A stretch of 64,000 nucleotides of DNA from Alistipes sp. (GTDB taxonomy: Bacteria > Bacteroidota > Bacteroidia > Bacteroidales > Rikenellaceae): the NCBI GenBank assembly GCA_017621455.1, contig JAGATC010000016.1, positions 91,134-155,133 on the forward strand. The letters are read 5' to 3'. Each line of letters begins with the position of its first letter. The first letter of the stretch is position 1. The position numbers were made by a program, and so were the translations under genes. Shown piece by piece: positions 7,284 to 15,629 of this stretch. Below the pieces are notes generated by a model, which was not told the origin of the DNA, ran no database searches, and saw nothing but the letters and a program-made list of their open reading frames with translations.

Positions 7284-8284
7284 TACATCATATTGTTAAA
7301 CTTACGCTTACCGAAGATATAACGTAATACTATTGAGTATCGGTATATGTTCTTGGGCTTACTGCAACGCTCTACCGCCTTGCGCTTTTTACCCAACTCA
7401 CCATGCCATGCAATGAACGTTCCCCAGGCACGCACGATGGCCCATGCACGATGTGGGTGTAACGTGACGAGGTTTACCATAGCCTCAAGCATATCGGTGA
7501 AGGGTCGCACCACTGCCACCACGACACGCTGCATGGGTGATGAACACTTATATAGCATAGCGAGGTTATTACGGTGGTTTAGGTATATCTTACGCGACGA
7601 GGCGGGCAACGTGCCACCACCAAGGTGGTAAACCACCGAGCGAGGCTCCACCATTATGCGCCAGCCCGCAAGCTGCATGCGCCACTGCAAGTCAATCTCC
7701 TCCATGTGGGCAAAGAAGTCCTCATCGAAGCCTCCCATCGCCTCAAACACCTCACGGCGGCAACATAGCGTAGCGCCACTTGCCCAGAATATCTCACGGC
7801 AGTCGTCGTACTGACCCTCGTCACGCTCCACCGCAGAGAGTATGCGACCACGACAGAAGGGGTAGCCTAAGTAGTCGATAAAGCCTCCCGAGGCACCTGC
7901 ATACTCAAACCTATCGCGCTCGGTGTCTGCCAAGAGCTTAGGTGCTACGGCTGCCACACTCTGCTCTCTATCAAGCAGTTCCACAAGTGGCTGCCACCAC
8001 CCTGCGGTGACCTCCACATCGGAGTTTAGCAGGAGCACATACTCCGCCGCCACCTCCTTAAGTGCGCGGTTGTAGCCCCCAGCAAAGCCATAGTTGCGCT
8101 CAAGCCTTATAACACGCACATCGGGGTACGTAAGGCGTAGCCACTGCAACGAGTCGTCCGTGGAGCCATTATCCGCAACAATAACCTCCGCATCGCCCGT
8201 GGTGTGTGCCACGACGCTCGGCAGGTAACGCTCCAAATGGTGACGTCCGTTCCAGTTGAGTATGACTACGCTAAGTCGTGCCAT
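7283..8284 (-). CDS. Glycosyltransferase family 2 (rhamnosyltransferase-like)
   Basis: 333 residues. It begins MARLSVVILNWNGRHHLERY, the usual GT2 opening, followed by VIVADNGSTDDSLQWL and LLNSDVEVT (metal site). The acceptor half contains FWASGATLCCRREVF and GGFDEDFFAHMEEIDLQWR, typical of WcaA/rhamnosyltransferase-type enzymes. The C-terminus is basic with a hydrophobic segment, suggesting membrane association. The open frame extends upstream to 8446, but that part overlaps rsmI antisense-free coding and is not conserved-looking. ATG 8284 lies 4 nt after the rsmI stop. It is probably used in surface polysaccharide or glycolipid synthesis. Confidence 0.9.
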   Translation of the reverse strand: MARLSVVILNWNGRHHLERYLPSVVAHTTGDAEVIVADNGSTDDSLQWLRLTYPDVRVIRLERNYGFAGGYNRALKEVAAEYVLLLNSDVEVTAGWWQPLVELLDREQSVAAVAPKLLADTERDRFEYAGASGGFIDYLGYPFCRGRILSAVERDEGQYDDCREIFWASGATLCCRREVFEAMGGFDEDFFAHMEEIDLQWRMQLAGWRIMVEPRSVVYHLGGGTLPASSRKIYLNHRNNLAMLYKCSSPMQRVVVAVVRPFTDMLEAMVNLVTLHPHRAWAIVRAWGTFIAWHGELGKKRKAVERCSKPKNIYRYSIVLRYIFGKRKFNNMM

Positions 8285-8288
8285 TCGC

Positions 8289-9017
8289 CTACTCCTCTTC
8301 GTCGTTATCCTCATCCTCCTGGTCGCCACGTCTACGTTCCGCCTTAGGGTCGTAGCCAGCAACCACGATGACAAACTCACCCTTGGGCTCATGCTCCTTG
8401 AAGTGAGCAATAGCCTCCGCCACGGTGCCACGCACGGTCTCTTCAAACTTCTTGGTTATCTCTCTCACCACCGCCACACGACGCTCCTGGCCAAAGGTCT
8501 CGGCAATCTGCTCAAGGCACTTGACAACACGGTATGGCGACTCGTAGAGGATAACGGTGCGCGTCTCCGAAGATAGCTCCTCAAGGCGCTTCATGCGCCC
8601 CTTCTTCTGTGGGAGGAAGCCCTCAAAACAGAACCTATCGCACGGGAAGCCACTCTGCACCAAGGCGGGAATGAGTGCTGTAGCACCAGGCAGTGTCACC
8701 ACCTCTACACCCTCCTCTACACACTTACGCACAAGCAGGAAGCCTGGGTCCGATATGCCTGGCGTGCCAGCATCCGACACCAGTGCCACATCGCGCCCCG
8801 CAGCTATAGCCTCAACCACACGGCCTACCGTGGCGTGCTCGTTGAACTTATGATGCGAGTGCATGGGTTTCTCTATGCCCAAGTGACGCATAAGGTGACT
8901 CGAGGTGCGGGTATCCTCGGCAAGGATGAAGTCCACCTCCTTAAGCACGTTAATAGCGCGGAGGGTTATATCCTCGAGGTTGCCAATGGGCGTGGGTACA
9001 ATATATAGCTTAGCCAT
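8289..9017 (-). CDS. rsmI: 16S rRNA (cytidine(1402)-2'-O)-methyltransferase RsmI
   Basis: 242 residues of the SAM-dependent tetrapyrrole-methylase fold. Family signatures are LYIVPTPIGNLEDITLRA at the N-terminus, AEDTRTSSHLMRHLGI, ALVSDAGTPGISDPG and LPGATALIPALVQSG. It methylates the ribose of C1402 in the ribosomal P-site. The C-terminal 15 residues are a very acidic tail (RRRGDQEDEDNDEEE) beyond the enzymatic core. It sits 3 nt after the preceding gene and 4 nt before the GT2 gene, so it is within the operon. Confidence 0.95.
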   Translation of the reverse strand: MAKLYIVPTPIGNLEDITLRAINVLKEVDFILAEDTRTSSHLMRHLGIEKPMHSHHKFNEHATVGRVVEAIAAGRDVALVSDAGTPGISDPGFLLVRKCVEEGVEVVTLPGATALIPALVQSGFPCDRFCFEGFLPQKKGRMKRLEELSSETRTVILYESPYRVVKCLEQIAETFGQERRVAVVREITKKFEETVRGTVAEAIAHFKEHEPKGEFVIVVAGYDPKAERRRGDQEDEDNDEEE

Positions 9018-9020
9018 AGG

Positions 9021-10085
9021 TTAACATAGTTTGCGTTCGATAAGCGACACGAGCAGCTTGGCACCCGCCGAGTCGGGATTCCAGCGGAAGTTCTCGACGA
9101 TGTATATCATGCAGTCGTCGAGGTCGTCGAACTCATCAAGACGTGTTATCGTCTGGTCGTATAGTGTGGCATCGCCACCAAATAGGTCGCGGATAAGCAG
9201 GAATCTATCGTTGAGGCCTATCGCCTTGCGTATCTCCTTTATACGATTGAATGCCGTGGGTTGCTCCTCTACTGCCATCTTATCGCCAAGCACCTTGACA
9301 TCCTTGGCTATAACATCGCCTAAGCGCTGTGGCTGAGGTTGTGGCTCAGGGACAGGTACAGGTGCAGGCTTAGGTGCGGGTGCGGGTACTGGCTCTGGGG
9401 CAGGGGCAGGCTCGGGTTTTGGCTTCTCCTGCTCGGGCTCTGACTCGGCAGGCTCTACGGGGGTCACTGGCTCGTTGTAGAGCGAAATCATCCTGCGACC
9501 ATGCGTCTTACGCACAGGGATGTCGTCAATATCGAATAGACCGCCACCTATGGGCTTCTCAACAGCGCTCTCCTCGGCAACGATAGGCTCAGGGGCATAC
9601 TCCTGCTCGGGCTTATCCTCAGGCTCTTTCTCCTCGGCTACGTCCTCGATGATAGGCGTCTCAAGCTGTGGCTCCCCCACTATGGGGTCATCACCCGTAA
9701 GGCCCAAAAGGGCATCTATATCGAGGGCATCGTCGAAGGCATCACCCACCTCATCGACACTCACCACAACGGGCATCGACACCTCCTCGGTAGGCTCCTC
9801 GGCGTGTGCTTCCACCTCCTCAGCGGGCTCCTCGGCCACTACCTCCTCCACGGCTGCCTCCTCCACCGATGGTGGTGCTACAGGGGGTATTACCACTGCT
9901 GGGGTGCTCTCCGCCTGATTATTATTCTGCTCGGCGGGCTCGTAGTCGAGTATTGCGTCGTAGATGCGTCGCAGCTCCTCGAGTGCCATATCACGCTCTA
10001 TGCGAGACATGCCGCCCTCTCTATTCCAGTTGTTGACTAATCGCTCTAAGCGCGACAGGTGCTCCTCTATTCGTTTTAGTGCCAT
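9021..10085 (-). CDS. Unknown protein with acidic/proline-rich linker
   Basis: 354 residues, with no family I can name. Three parts are visible. An N-terminal helical segment (1-50, ALKRIEEHLSRLERLVNNWN) is probably a short coiled coil. A long low-complexity linker (about 55-265) is rich in Glu, Pro, Ala and Val with repeated PAPEPVPAP-type units. A compact C-terminal helical domain (about 270-354) reads LNDRFLLIRDLFGGDATLYD. No signal peptide is present, so it is probably cytosolic. ATG 10085 is used because a promoter (TTTG-N20-TACCTTTG, 10121-10152) would place the first ATG (10115) at the transcript start. It is the first gene of the rsmI operon. A scaffold-like role is possible but unproven. 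Confidence 0.75.
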   Translation of the reverse strand: MALKRIEEHLSRLERLVNNWNREGGMSRIERDMALEELRRIYDAILDYEPAEQNNNQAESTPAVVIPPVAPPSVEEAAVEEVVAEEPAEEVEAHAEEPTEEVSMPVVVSVDEVGDAFDDALDIDALLGLTGDDPIVGEPQLETPIIEDVAEEKEPEDKPEQEYAPEPIVAEESAVEKPIGGGLFDIDDIPVRKTHGRRMISLYNEPVTPVEPAESEPEQEKPKPEPAPAPEPVPAPAPKPAPVPVPEPQPQPQRLGDVIAKDVKVLGDKMAVEEQPTAFNRIKEIRKAIGLNDRFLLIRDLFGGDATLYDQTITRLDEFDDLDDCMIYIVENFRWNPDSAGAKLLVSLIERKLC

Positions 10086-10120
10086 AATCGGGTAACTATA
10101 TACATGTATATACAACGTAT

Positions 10121-10152
10121 CAAAGGTATAGAAAATTTGTCAAATAGCCAAA
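10121..10152 (-). promoter_or_regulatory. Promoter of the rsmI-mazG operon
   Basis: On the minus strand TTTG (10152-10149), a 20-nt spacer and TACCTTTG (10128-10121) fit the Bacteroidota consensus. The predicted start near 10114 rules out translation from 10115. Confidence 0.7.
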
Positions 10153-10264
10153 TATTGTAACGCAAAAAACACCCATAAGAGTAAGGATAGGAGATTTAGA
10201 GAGATTTAGGCGGGTAGGGAGTAGTGGATGCCATGCTCACAACGTTAATTAGCCCCACGACCCA

Positions 10265-10391
10265 GCCTCTTGTCGCTAGTGGTTAATTTCGTGCATCGCA
10301 AAAGAGATGGCCACGGGATTGTACTTAGACGTACAGCCCGTGGCCATTTAATCTTGTTGAATATGCCGAAGTAGCCCCTAATTACAAGAAG
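10265..10391. repeat. Structured 3'-end element, copy D
   Basis: The inner stem ATGGCCACGGG/CCCGTGGCCAT is capped by GTAC-TTAGAC-GTAC. The right arm CCCCTAATTACAAGAAG overlaps the end of the DUF4465 gene and encodes its last residues (Phe-Leu-stop). The left arm is degraded (CTCTTGTCGCTAGTGG). Confidence 0.65.
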
Positions 10392-11083
10392 CTTAGCTCG
10401 TCCAGAGCGAGGTACAAAGGCGTATTCGCTCCCCACTCACCCACATCGGTAGTCTCAATCTTGAGGCTTACGTGGTCGTAGTCCTTACCAAGAGCCGTGA
10501 GGTCAAACATATCCCATCGTGTAGCCATAAGGCGCTTACCCTCGCGGTAGTCGACAACGTAGCACTCCACCTTACCTACCTCCTTATCGCCATTGTAAGA
10601 GGTGAAAACAGCCTTTAGGTAGTCGCCATCGGTAAAGACGCGGGCAAAGGTGTTGATATCCTCGTTGGTGATAGATGCGTAGGTGTATGTGGTGAGGTTT
10701 AGGCGCACGGAGGTGAGCATGGTAGCATCCTTGAGGATAATATCGCAGGGCTCGTTGTAGCTATCGTAGTAGTAGATAAGCGCAGCTGTGCCGTGCGATG
10801 CAGACTCGTTATATACGGCATACTGGTTCTCGTAGAGGCCATTAGCAGCATCACCATCAAACTGCTTGGTAAGCGCAAAGCCGCCCCAGTAGCCAAACTC
10901 CTCGTTGTAGAAGTGTTCGAACTTGAAGTTGTCGGTCTCGTAACCATAGCGGTAGTCGCAATCGAACTCCGCTTCGAAGCTCTCTACATACACGCGGGGC
11001 TTAACGTCGTTGACCCACTCGTTGTCGCAAGCAACAAATGCGGCAAATGCAACGAGTGTAAACAGGAATACAATCTTCTTCAT
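10382..11083 (-). CDS. DUF4465 family lipoprotein
   Basis: 233 residues. The signal peptide MKKIVFLFTLVAFAAFVAC ends in a lipobox (FVAC, Cys19), so it is a lipoprotein. The body has DUF4465 landmarks: a W-G-G-F-A block near residue 68, an N-Q-Y-A-V-Y segment, a FTDGDYLKAVFTSYNGDKEVG stretch, VVDYREGK, and a C-terminal W-M-F-D-L-T-A-L-G block ending in YLALDEL. The function of the family is unknown; members are secreted or surface proteins in Bacteroidota. It is the last gene of the plsC-ftsK operon. Its final residues come from structured element D, so the C-terminus may be shortened or altered. Confidence 0.85.
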   Translation of the reverse strand: MKKIVFLFTLVAFAAFVACDNEWVNDVKPRVYVESFEAEFDCDYRYGYETDNFKFEHFYNEEFGYWGGFALTKQFDGDAANGLYENQYAVYNESASHGTAALIYYYDSYNEPCDIILKDATMLTSVRLNLTTYTYASITNEDINTFARVFTDGDYLKAVFTSYNGDKEVGKVECYVVDYREGKRLMATRWDMFDLTALGKDYDHVSLKIETTDVGEWGANTPLYLALDELSFL

Positions 11084-11102
11084 CTATGTAATTATTAGCA
11101 TG

Positions 11103-11717
11103 TTATAGGAACGAAACAATGTCGTAGGCGCGGTAGGCACTCTTATCCCAACGGCGCAACGTAAGCTCCTTATCGTTAACGCGCGTGAGGTTGATGTTAA
11201 TGATGTCGCCATCGTAGTCGTAGGTTATGACCTTGGGTGTTATGCGCTCACCGTCGCGCTTAAGCACAAGTCTAATAAGCGTGATACCCAGTGCATCGCT
11301 GCGGGGCTTGAGTGTGAGGGTCACCCTATCGGCTGTTGCCGCCACAACCTTAGCGTCAAACTCCTCGGGCACGAAGTCGAAGGCGCGTGTGGGGTTTGTA
11401 AGCAGGTCCACAGCCTCGAGGTTCACCCTATCCTCAACGACCTCCTTGCGCTCGTTGTTTATCTCGTAGCGTAGCTTGCCATCGCTATATACCTCCATGG
11501 TGCCGAGCGTCATGTAGTAGCCATCACCCTCAACCATAAGGAAGCCCGCAAGCTGATCACCCACGTTCTCCACCTCGCCCACCTCGACGAATATATCCAT
11601 AGCAAAGCGCTCACCGAGCGACCTATCGAGGCGTTCGAGCCACTCCGTAGCACTCTGTGCCGAAGAGTATGTCACGGTGGCAAACATCGCCACCAACATC
11701 ATAAATAGCTTTCTCAT
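11103..11717 (-). CDS. LolA-like outer-membrane lipoprotein carrier
   Basis: 204 residues with a Sec signal peptide (MRKLFMMLVAMFATVTYSSAQ, cleavage after SSAQ likely) and no lipobox. The mature part is a LolA/LolB-type half-barrel: FAMDIFVEVGEVENVGDQ, GDGYYMTLGTMEVYSDGKLRY, VDLLTNPTRAFDFVPEEF and a late TLTLKPRSDALGITLIRLVL strand. LolA-like proteins ferry lipoproteins across the periplasm. This divergent Bacteroidota form commonly follows ftsK, as here with a 6-nt gap. The role is inferred from fold and context. Confidence 0.85.
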   Translation of the reverse strand: MRKLFMMLVAMFATVTYSSAQSATEWLERLDRSLGERFAMDIFVEVGEVENVGDQLAGFLMVEGDGYYMTLGTMEVYSDGKLRYEINNERKEVVEDRVNLEAVDLLTNPTRAFDFVPEEFDAKVVAATADRVTLTLKPRSDALGITLIRLVLKRDGERITPKVITYDYDGDIININLTRVNDKELTLRRWDKSAYRAYDIVSFL

Positions 11718-11723
11718 AACATG

Positions 11724-14291
11724 TTAGAATACGCCCAAATCCTGAAGGCGAGCCTCCAGTGAGGGCAGGTCGTAATACTTTATTTCACGTGGTTTTGAGC
11801 CTATCTGCGGGCCTACGATGCCGGCACGCTCAAGCTGCATCATGATGCGTCCTGCGCGATTGAAGCCCACCTCGAAGTTACGCTGAATCATAGAGGTTGA
11901 AATAACACCACTCGACACCGCCTCGCGGGCAATCTCACCAAACTTGGGGTCGAACTTCTGGGGAGCACCACCCTCCTCCGAGCCAAAGCCCACGGGGCCC
12001 TCACCACCACCCTGCTCGGGGGTGTAGTCGGGGAGGTTATATGCCGAGGGATAGCCCTGCTGTCTGCCGATATGCTCGACGATGTTCTCCACCTCGGGCG
12101 TGTCGACAAAGGCACACTGTATGCGTGTAGGCTCGCCACCGCTGAGGAAGAGCATATCACCACGGCCGATAAGCTGGTTAGCACCAGGCTGGTCGATGAT
12201 GGTGCGCGAGTCGGTCATCTGCATCACGCGGAAGGCGATACGCGCAGGGAAGTTAGCCTTGATACCACCAGTGATGACCTTAACATCGGGACGCTGCGTA
12301 GCCACGATAAGGTGAATACCGATGGCACGAGCCTTCTGTGCAAGGCGCATAACGGGAGCCTCCACCTCCTTGGCGGTCATGATAAGGTCGGCAAACTCGT
12401 CGATAATAACCACGATATATGGCAAGTAGCGGTGGCCATTCTCGGGATTTAGGCGGCGTGCCACAAACTTTTCATTATACTCGACTATATTCTTTGCGTG
12501 CGCCAGTTTGCATAGCTCCAGGCGGTTAGCCATCTCGGTGCAGAGGGCGTTAAGCGTGTACACCGCCTTCTTGGGGTCGGTAACGATAGACTCATCCTCC
12601 GACTCCATCTTTGCGAGGAAGTGGCGTTCGAGCTTGTTGTACAGCGAGAACTCCACCATCTTGGGGTCGATAAGCACGAACTTAAGCTCTGCGGGGTGCT
12701 TACGATAGAGCAACGAGGTGATGATAGCGTTGAGACCCACCGACTTACCCTGACCCGTAGCACCTGCCACCAAGAGGTGGGGCATGCGTGCAAGGTCGAA
12801 GGTGTAGTTCTCATTCTGAATGGTGCGACCTATGACTACGGGGAGCTCAGCCTTAGAGTTTTGGAACTCTTCGCTGCATATTGCCGAACGCATAGACACG
12901 GTCTGCTTCGTCTGGTTGGGCACCTCAATGCCGACAGTACCCTTGCCAGGAATAGGGGCAATGATACGCACACTCGCCGCCTTAAGATTCTGCGCGAGGT
13001 CGTTCTCCAAGCCCTGGATGCGCGAAATCTTTACGCCTGGCTCCTGCACAATCTCGTAGAGTGTGACAGTAGGACCCACCGTGGCGTGCATGCTGATAAT
13101 GGGTATATGGAAGTGGAGTAGCGTCTCACGTATGCGCTCCTTATTCTGGAATATCTCCTGCTCATCGAATACCGACTGCGACTTATGGTCGACAAGTAGC
13201 GTAGGCATAGGTGGCTGATAGTCGTGTAGGTCGCGCATAGGGTCGTATAGCGACGACTCTATATCATCGTCCTCCACCTCCTTAGGCTCGTTGTGCGTAA
13301 CCGTAACAACAAGTCCCTCTTCGCCATCTTCTGGCTCCGTCTGCTCACCCTCTGAGACATCCTCGCCGTCGACTACTTCATCCTCTGGCAGCTCACCATC
13401 GCGAGGCACCACCATAAAGGGGTCATCCTCATCAACATCGGCCACAGGCTCAGGGAGTGGCTCTTGCTCTGGCTCTGGCTCACCACCCTCCTCTTTCTCT
13501 ACAGGCTCCACGGTGAAGATGTCGTCGTCATCCTCCTCAGTAGGCTCTGGCTCGACATCCTCCTCAACGCTCTCCTTGTCATCCTCATCTTGCTCCTCAA
13601 CATCCATGGCAACACTGCGCTTAAGTCTCTTATCACGCATGCTCTTAATCGATGCCACAAGCTTCTCGTAGCCCTCAACCACAGCGTCACCAAGCCAATT
13701 CAGGAAGTTACGGTTGATGATGACACCCGTTATTATCCAACCTACTAAGATTACGAGTAGCGTGCCGATAAAGCCTATATGTCCTGTGATCCAGGCGCTT
13801 AGTGCCAAGCCGTAGCTACCACCTAAGCCCGAGCCATACATGCTCCACATATCACCAAAGGCAGCGCCTAACGTAAGTGAGCCAACGACAAGTATCAGGG
13901 CGTAGATTGTCACAATACGATGCAAACGCAGGGCATTGAAACGGAACATACGCCAGCCCAATACAGCAAAGAATATAGGTAGCACAAGGGCCAAGATTCC
14001 GAAGCCGTCACCCACGAGCTGTTGCGCCACAGCAGCACCCATGCGACCACAGATATTGCTACACTCCATCTCATTGAGCGGGTCGTTCAGCGCACTCATA
14101 TCCTGTCTCCAGTAGAAGAAGTACGACACTATTGAGCAGATCAAAAAGGCACTGAGTATTATGAATGTAAAGCCTACAATAAGGCGCACATTGTCCATAT
14201 TCGACATGCGCTCCTGGCTCTGCTCCTCGCCACCCTTTTTAGTCTGCTTAGCGGGCTTAGTCTCTGCTTTCTGTCCCTTATCTCTTGCCAT
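11724..14291 (-). CDS. ftsK: DNA translocase FtsK
   Basis: 855 residues, complete. Four or five N-terminal membrane helices anchor it at the septum (IVGFTFIILSAFLICSIVSY, GILALVLPIFFAVLGW, IVTIYALILVVGSLTL, HIGFIGTLLVILVGWIITG). A strongly acidic Glu/Asp-rich linker spans about 225-345. The motor has the Walker A motif GATGQGKSV, Walker B YIVVIIDEFADLIM and the ATQRPDVKVITGGIKANFP segment. A winged-helix gamma domain at the C-terminus (SSGVISTSMIQRNFEVGFNR) reads KOPS-like polarity sites. It pumps chromosome DNA at division, and its place behind parE-parC links decatenation with translocation. Confidence 0.97.
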   Translation of the reverse strand: MARDKGQKAETKPAKQTKKGGEEQSQERMSNMDNVRLIVGFTFIILSAFLICSIVSYFFYWRQDMSALNDPLNEMECSNICGRMGAAVAQQLVGDGFGILALVLPIFFAVLGWRMFRFNALRLHRIVTIYALILVVGSLTLGAAFGDMWSMYGSGLGGSYGLALSAWITGHIGFIGTLLVILVGWIITGVIINRNFLNWLGDAVVEGYEKLVASIKSMRDKRLKRSVAMDVEEQDEDDKESVEEDVEPEPTEEDDDDIFTVEPVEKEEGGEPEPEQEPLPEPVADVDEDDPFMVVPRDGELPEDEVVDGEDVSEGEQTEPEDGEEGLVVTVTHNEPKEVEDDDIESSLYDPMRDLHDYQPPMPTLLVDHKSQSVFDEQEIFQNKERIRETLLHFHIPIISMHATVGPTVTLYEIVQEPGVKISRIQGLENDLAQNLKAASVRIIAPIPGKGTVGIEVPNQTKQTVSMRSAICSEEFQNSKAELPVVIGRTIQNENYTFDLARMPHLLVAGATGQGKSVGLNAIITSLLYRKHPAELKFVLIDPKMVEFSLYNKLERHFLAKMESEDESIVTDPKKAVYTLNALCTEMANRLELCKLAHAKNIVEYNEKFVARRLNPENGHRYLPYIVVIIDEFADLIMTAKEVEAPVMRLAQKARAIGIHLIVATQRPDVKVITGGIKANFPARIAFRVMQMTDSRTIIDQPGANQLIGRGDMLFLSGGEPTRIQCAFVDTPEVENIVEHIGRQQGYPSAYNLPDYTPEQGGGEGPVGFGSEEGGAPQKFDPKFGEIAREAVSSGVISTSMIQRNFEVGFNRAGRIMMQLERAGIVGPQIGSKPREIKYYDLPSLEARLQDLGVF

Positions 14292-14303
14292 ATTATTACT
14301 CTT

Positions 14304-15086
14304 TTATAACGTTCTCTCTATATTCATTGCTTTACGTTCGAGGCGTCTCAAATACTCCTCATCAGCAAATGTCAAATATCTCATTATTGGGTTGTTATCG
14401 TTCTCTGCGGCGATGTCGTAGCGTTCCAACAGCCACACCACGCGGCGTGCTACAGCCTCGCCCGAGTCAATAATCTCAATGTTGTGTCCAGCCACCACAC
14501 GCTCAATCTCTGGGCGTAGGAACGGATAGTGTGTGCAACCAAGCACTATCTTGTCCACACCACACTCGAGCAATGGCTCGACAGCCCTGCGCACCATCTG
14601 CTCAGCCTCGGGGCTACCCTCCATATCGTGCTCAACGAGCTCCACGAAGCCCTCGCCAACGACCTTCAGCACCTCCACATCCTCGGCATAGCGTCGTGCC
14701 GTATCGAGGAACATATCACTCTTTAGGCTATGCTCCGTGGCTAACACCGCTATGCGGCGCGTGCGTGTGGTTAAGCATGCGGGCTTAACCGCAGGCTCCA
14801 AGCCAACGATGGGCATATCAGGCCACAGCTCTCGAAGTCGCTTCACGGCAGCCGTGGTGGCGGTATTGCACCCCACTACTACCATCTTCACACCCTCCGC
14901 CACTAAGCGCTCGACGGCCTCCACAGCAAAAGCCTCTATCTCGCTACGACGCCTACCGCCATAAGGGCAGTTCTTACCATCACCGAGATATATGAGCGAC
15001 TCGTTGGGCAGCATACGCCTCAACTCTCGCCATACGCTTAAGCCTCCAAAGCCCGAGTCGTAGACTCCTATGGGTGCATTATTCAT
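14304..15086 (-). CDS. murI: Glutamate racemase
   Basis: 260 residues. The two catalytic cysteines are visible: C73 in VVVGCNTATTAA and C184 in VLGCTHYPFL. The opening PIGVYDSGFGGLSVWRELRR and YLGDGKNCPYGGRR loops are diagnostic. It converts L-glutamate to D-glutamate for peptidoglycan in the cytosol. It lies 18 nt after aroK and 12 nt before ftsK in the same operon. Confidence 0.97.
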   Translation of the reverse strand: MNNAPIGVYDSGFGGLSVWRELRRMLPNESLIYLGDGKNCPYGGRRRSEIEAFAVEAVERLVAEGVKMVVVGCNTATTAAVKRLRELWPDMPIVGLEPAVKPACLTTRTRRIAVLATEHSLKSDMFLDTARRYAEDVEVLKVVGEGFVELVEHDMEGSPEAEQMVRRAVEPLLECGVDKIVLGCTHYPFLRPEIERVVAGHNIEIIDSGEAVARRVVWLLERYDIAAENDNNPIMRYLTFADEEYLRRLERKAMNIERTL

Positions 15087-15104
15087 CGTATATAACTCGC
15101 TTTT

Positions 15105-15617
15105 CTACAATTTGTTAACTATCATCTCCACCACATCGTCGTCACACATCGTCGTGCAGTCCACCTCGTAGTGTGCCATGCGATAGAAACGTTCACGTTC
15201 GGCCATCTGTTGGCGCATGAACACTAACAGCTCCTCGTCGCTCTTACCGCGGAACATGGGGCGCTTCTCGCGACCATACGCCGAGAGGCGCGAGAGTATC
15301 TGCTCGGGGCTACGACGCAGGTAGATAACGATACCGCTACGTATCATCCACTCCATGTTATCCTGCCATGTGGGCAGACCTCCACCCGTAGCGACAACCA
15401 TGTCGATGCCATCGTTTGCAACTCTCTCCACGGTCATACGCTCCGACTTGCGGAAGTACTCCTCGCCACCATAGTGGAAGATGTCGGCTACCGAGGCACC
15501 CTCGCTGAGCTCCACCTCCTTATCAGTGTCGATGAACTTAACGCCAAGCCTACGCGCAAGACGCTTGCCTAACGAGCTCTTACCCGAGCCAGCATATCCC
15601 ACAAGAAAGATTAGCAT
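15105..15617 (-). CDS. aroK: Shikimate kinase
   Basis: 170 residues, the usual size. The P-loop is LVGYAGSGKSSLGKRLA (residues 5-21) and the shikimate-binding region is FIDTDKEVE and FRKSERMTVERV. ATGGGLPTW and the lid REKRPMFRGKSDEEL follow. It phosphorylates shikimate in the aromatic amino-acid pathway. It sits in the operon between parC and murI, with 12- and 18-nt gaps; no pathway neighbours are nearby. Confidence 0.95.
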   Translation of the reverse strand: MLIFLVGYAGSGKSSLGKRLARRLGVKFIDTDKEVELSEGASVADIFHYGGEEYFRKSERMTVERVANDGIDMVVATGGGLPTWQDNMEWMIRSGIVIYLRRSPEQILSRLSAYGREKRPMFRGKSDEELLVFMRQQMAERERFYRMAHYEVDCTTMCDDDVVEMIVNKL

Positions 15618-15629
15618 CGTCGTCGTTGT

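Noticed and set aside
8285..8446. Upstream extension of the GT2 glycosyltransferase
   Set aside because: It overlaps the rsmI coding region in another frame and is Arg/Ser-rich without GT2 similarity; ATG 8284 begins the conserved fold.
11100..11115. The SFL ending of the LolA-like protein as another repeat-derived C-terminus
   Set aside because: The codons (TCG TTC CTA) and following bases do not match the element arm; the likeness is chance.
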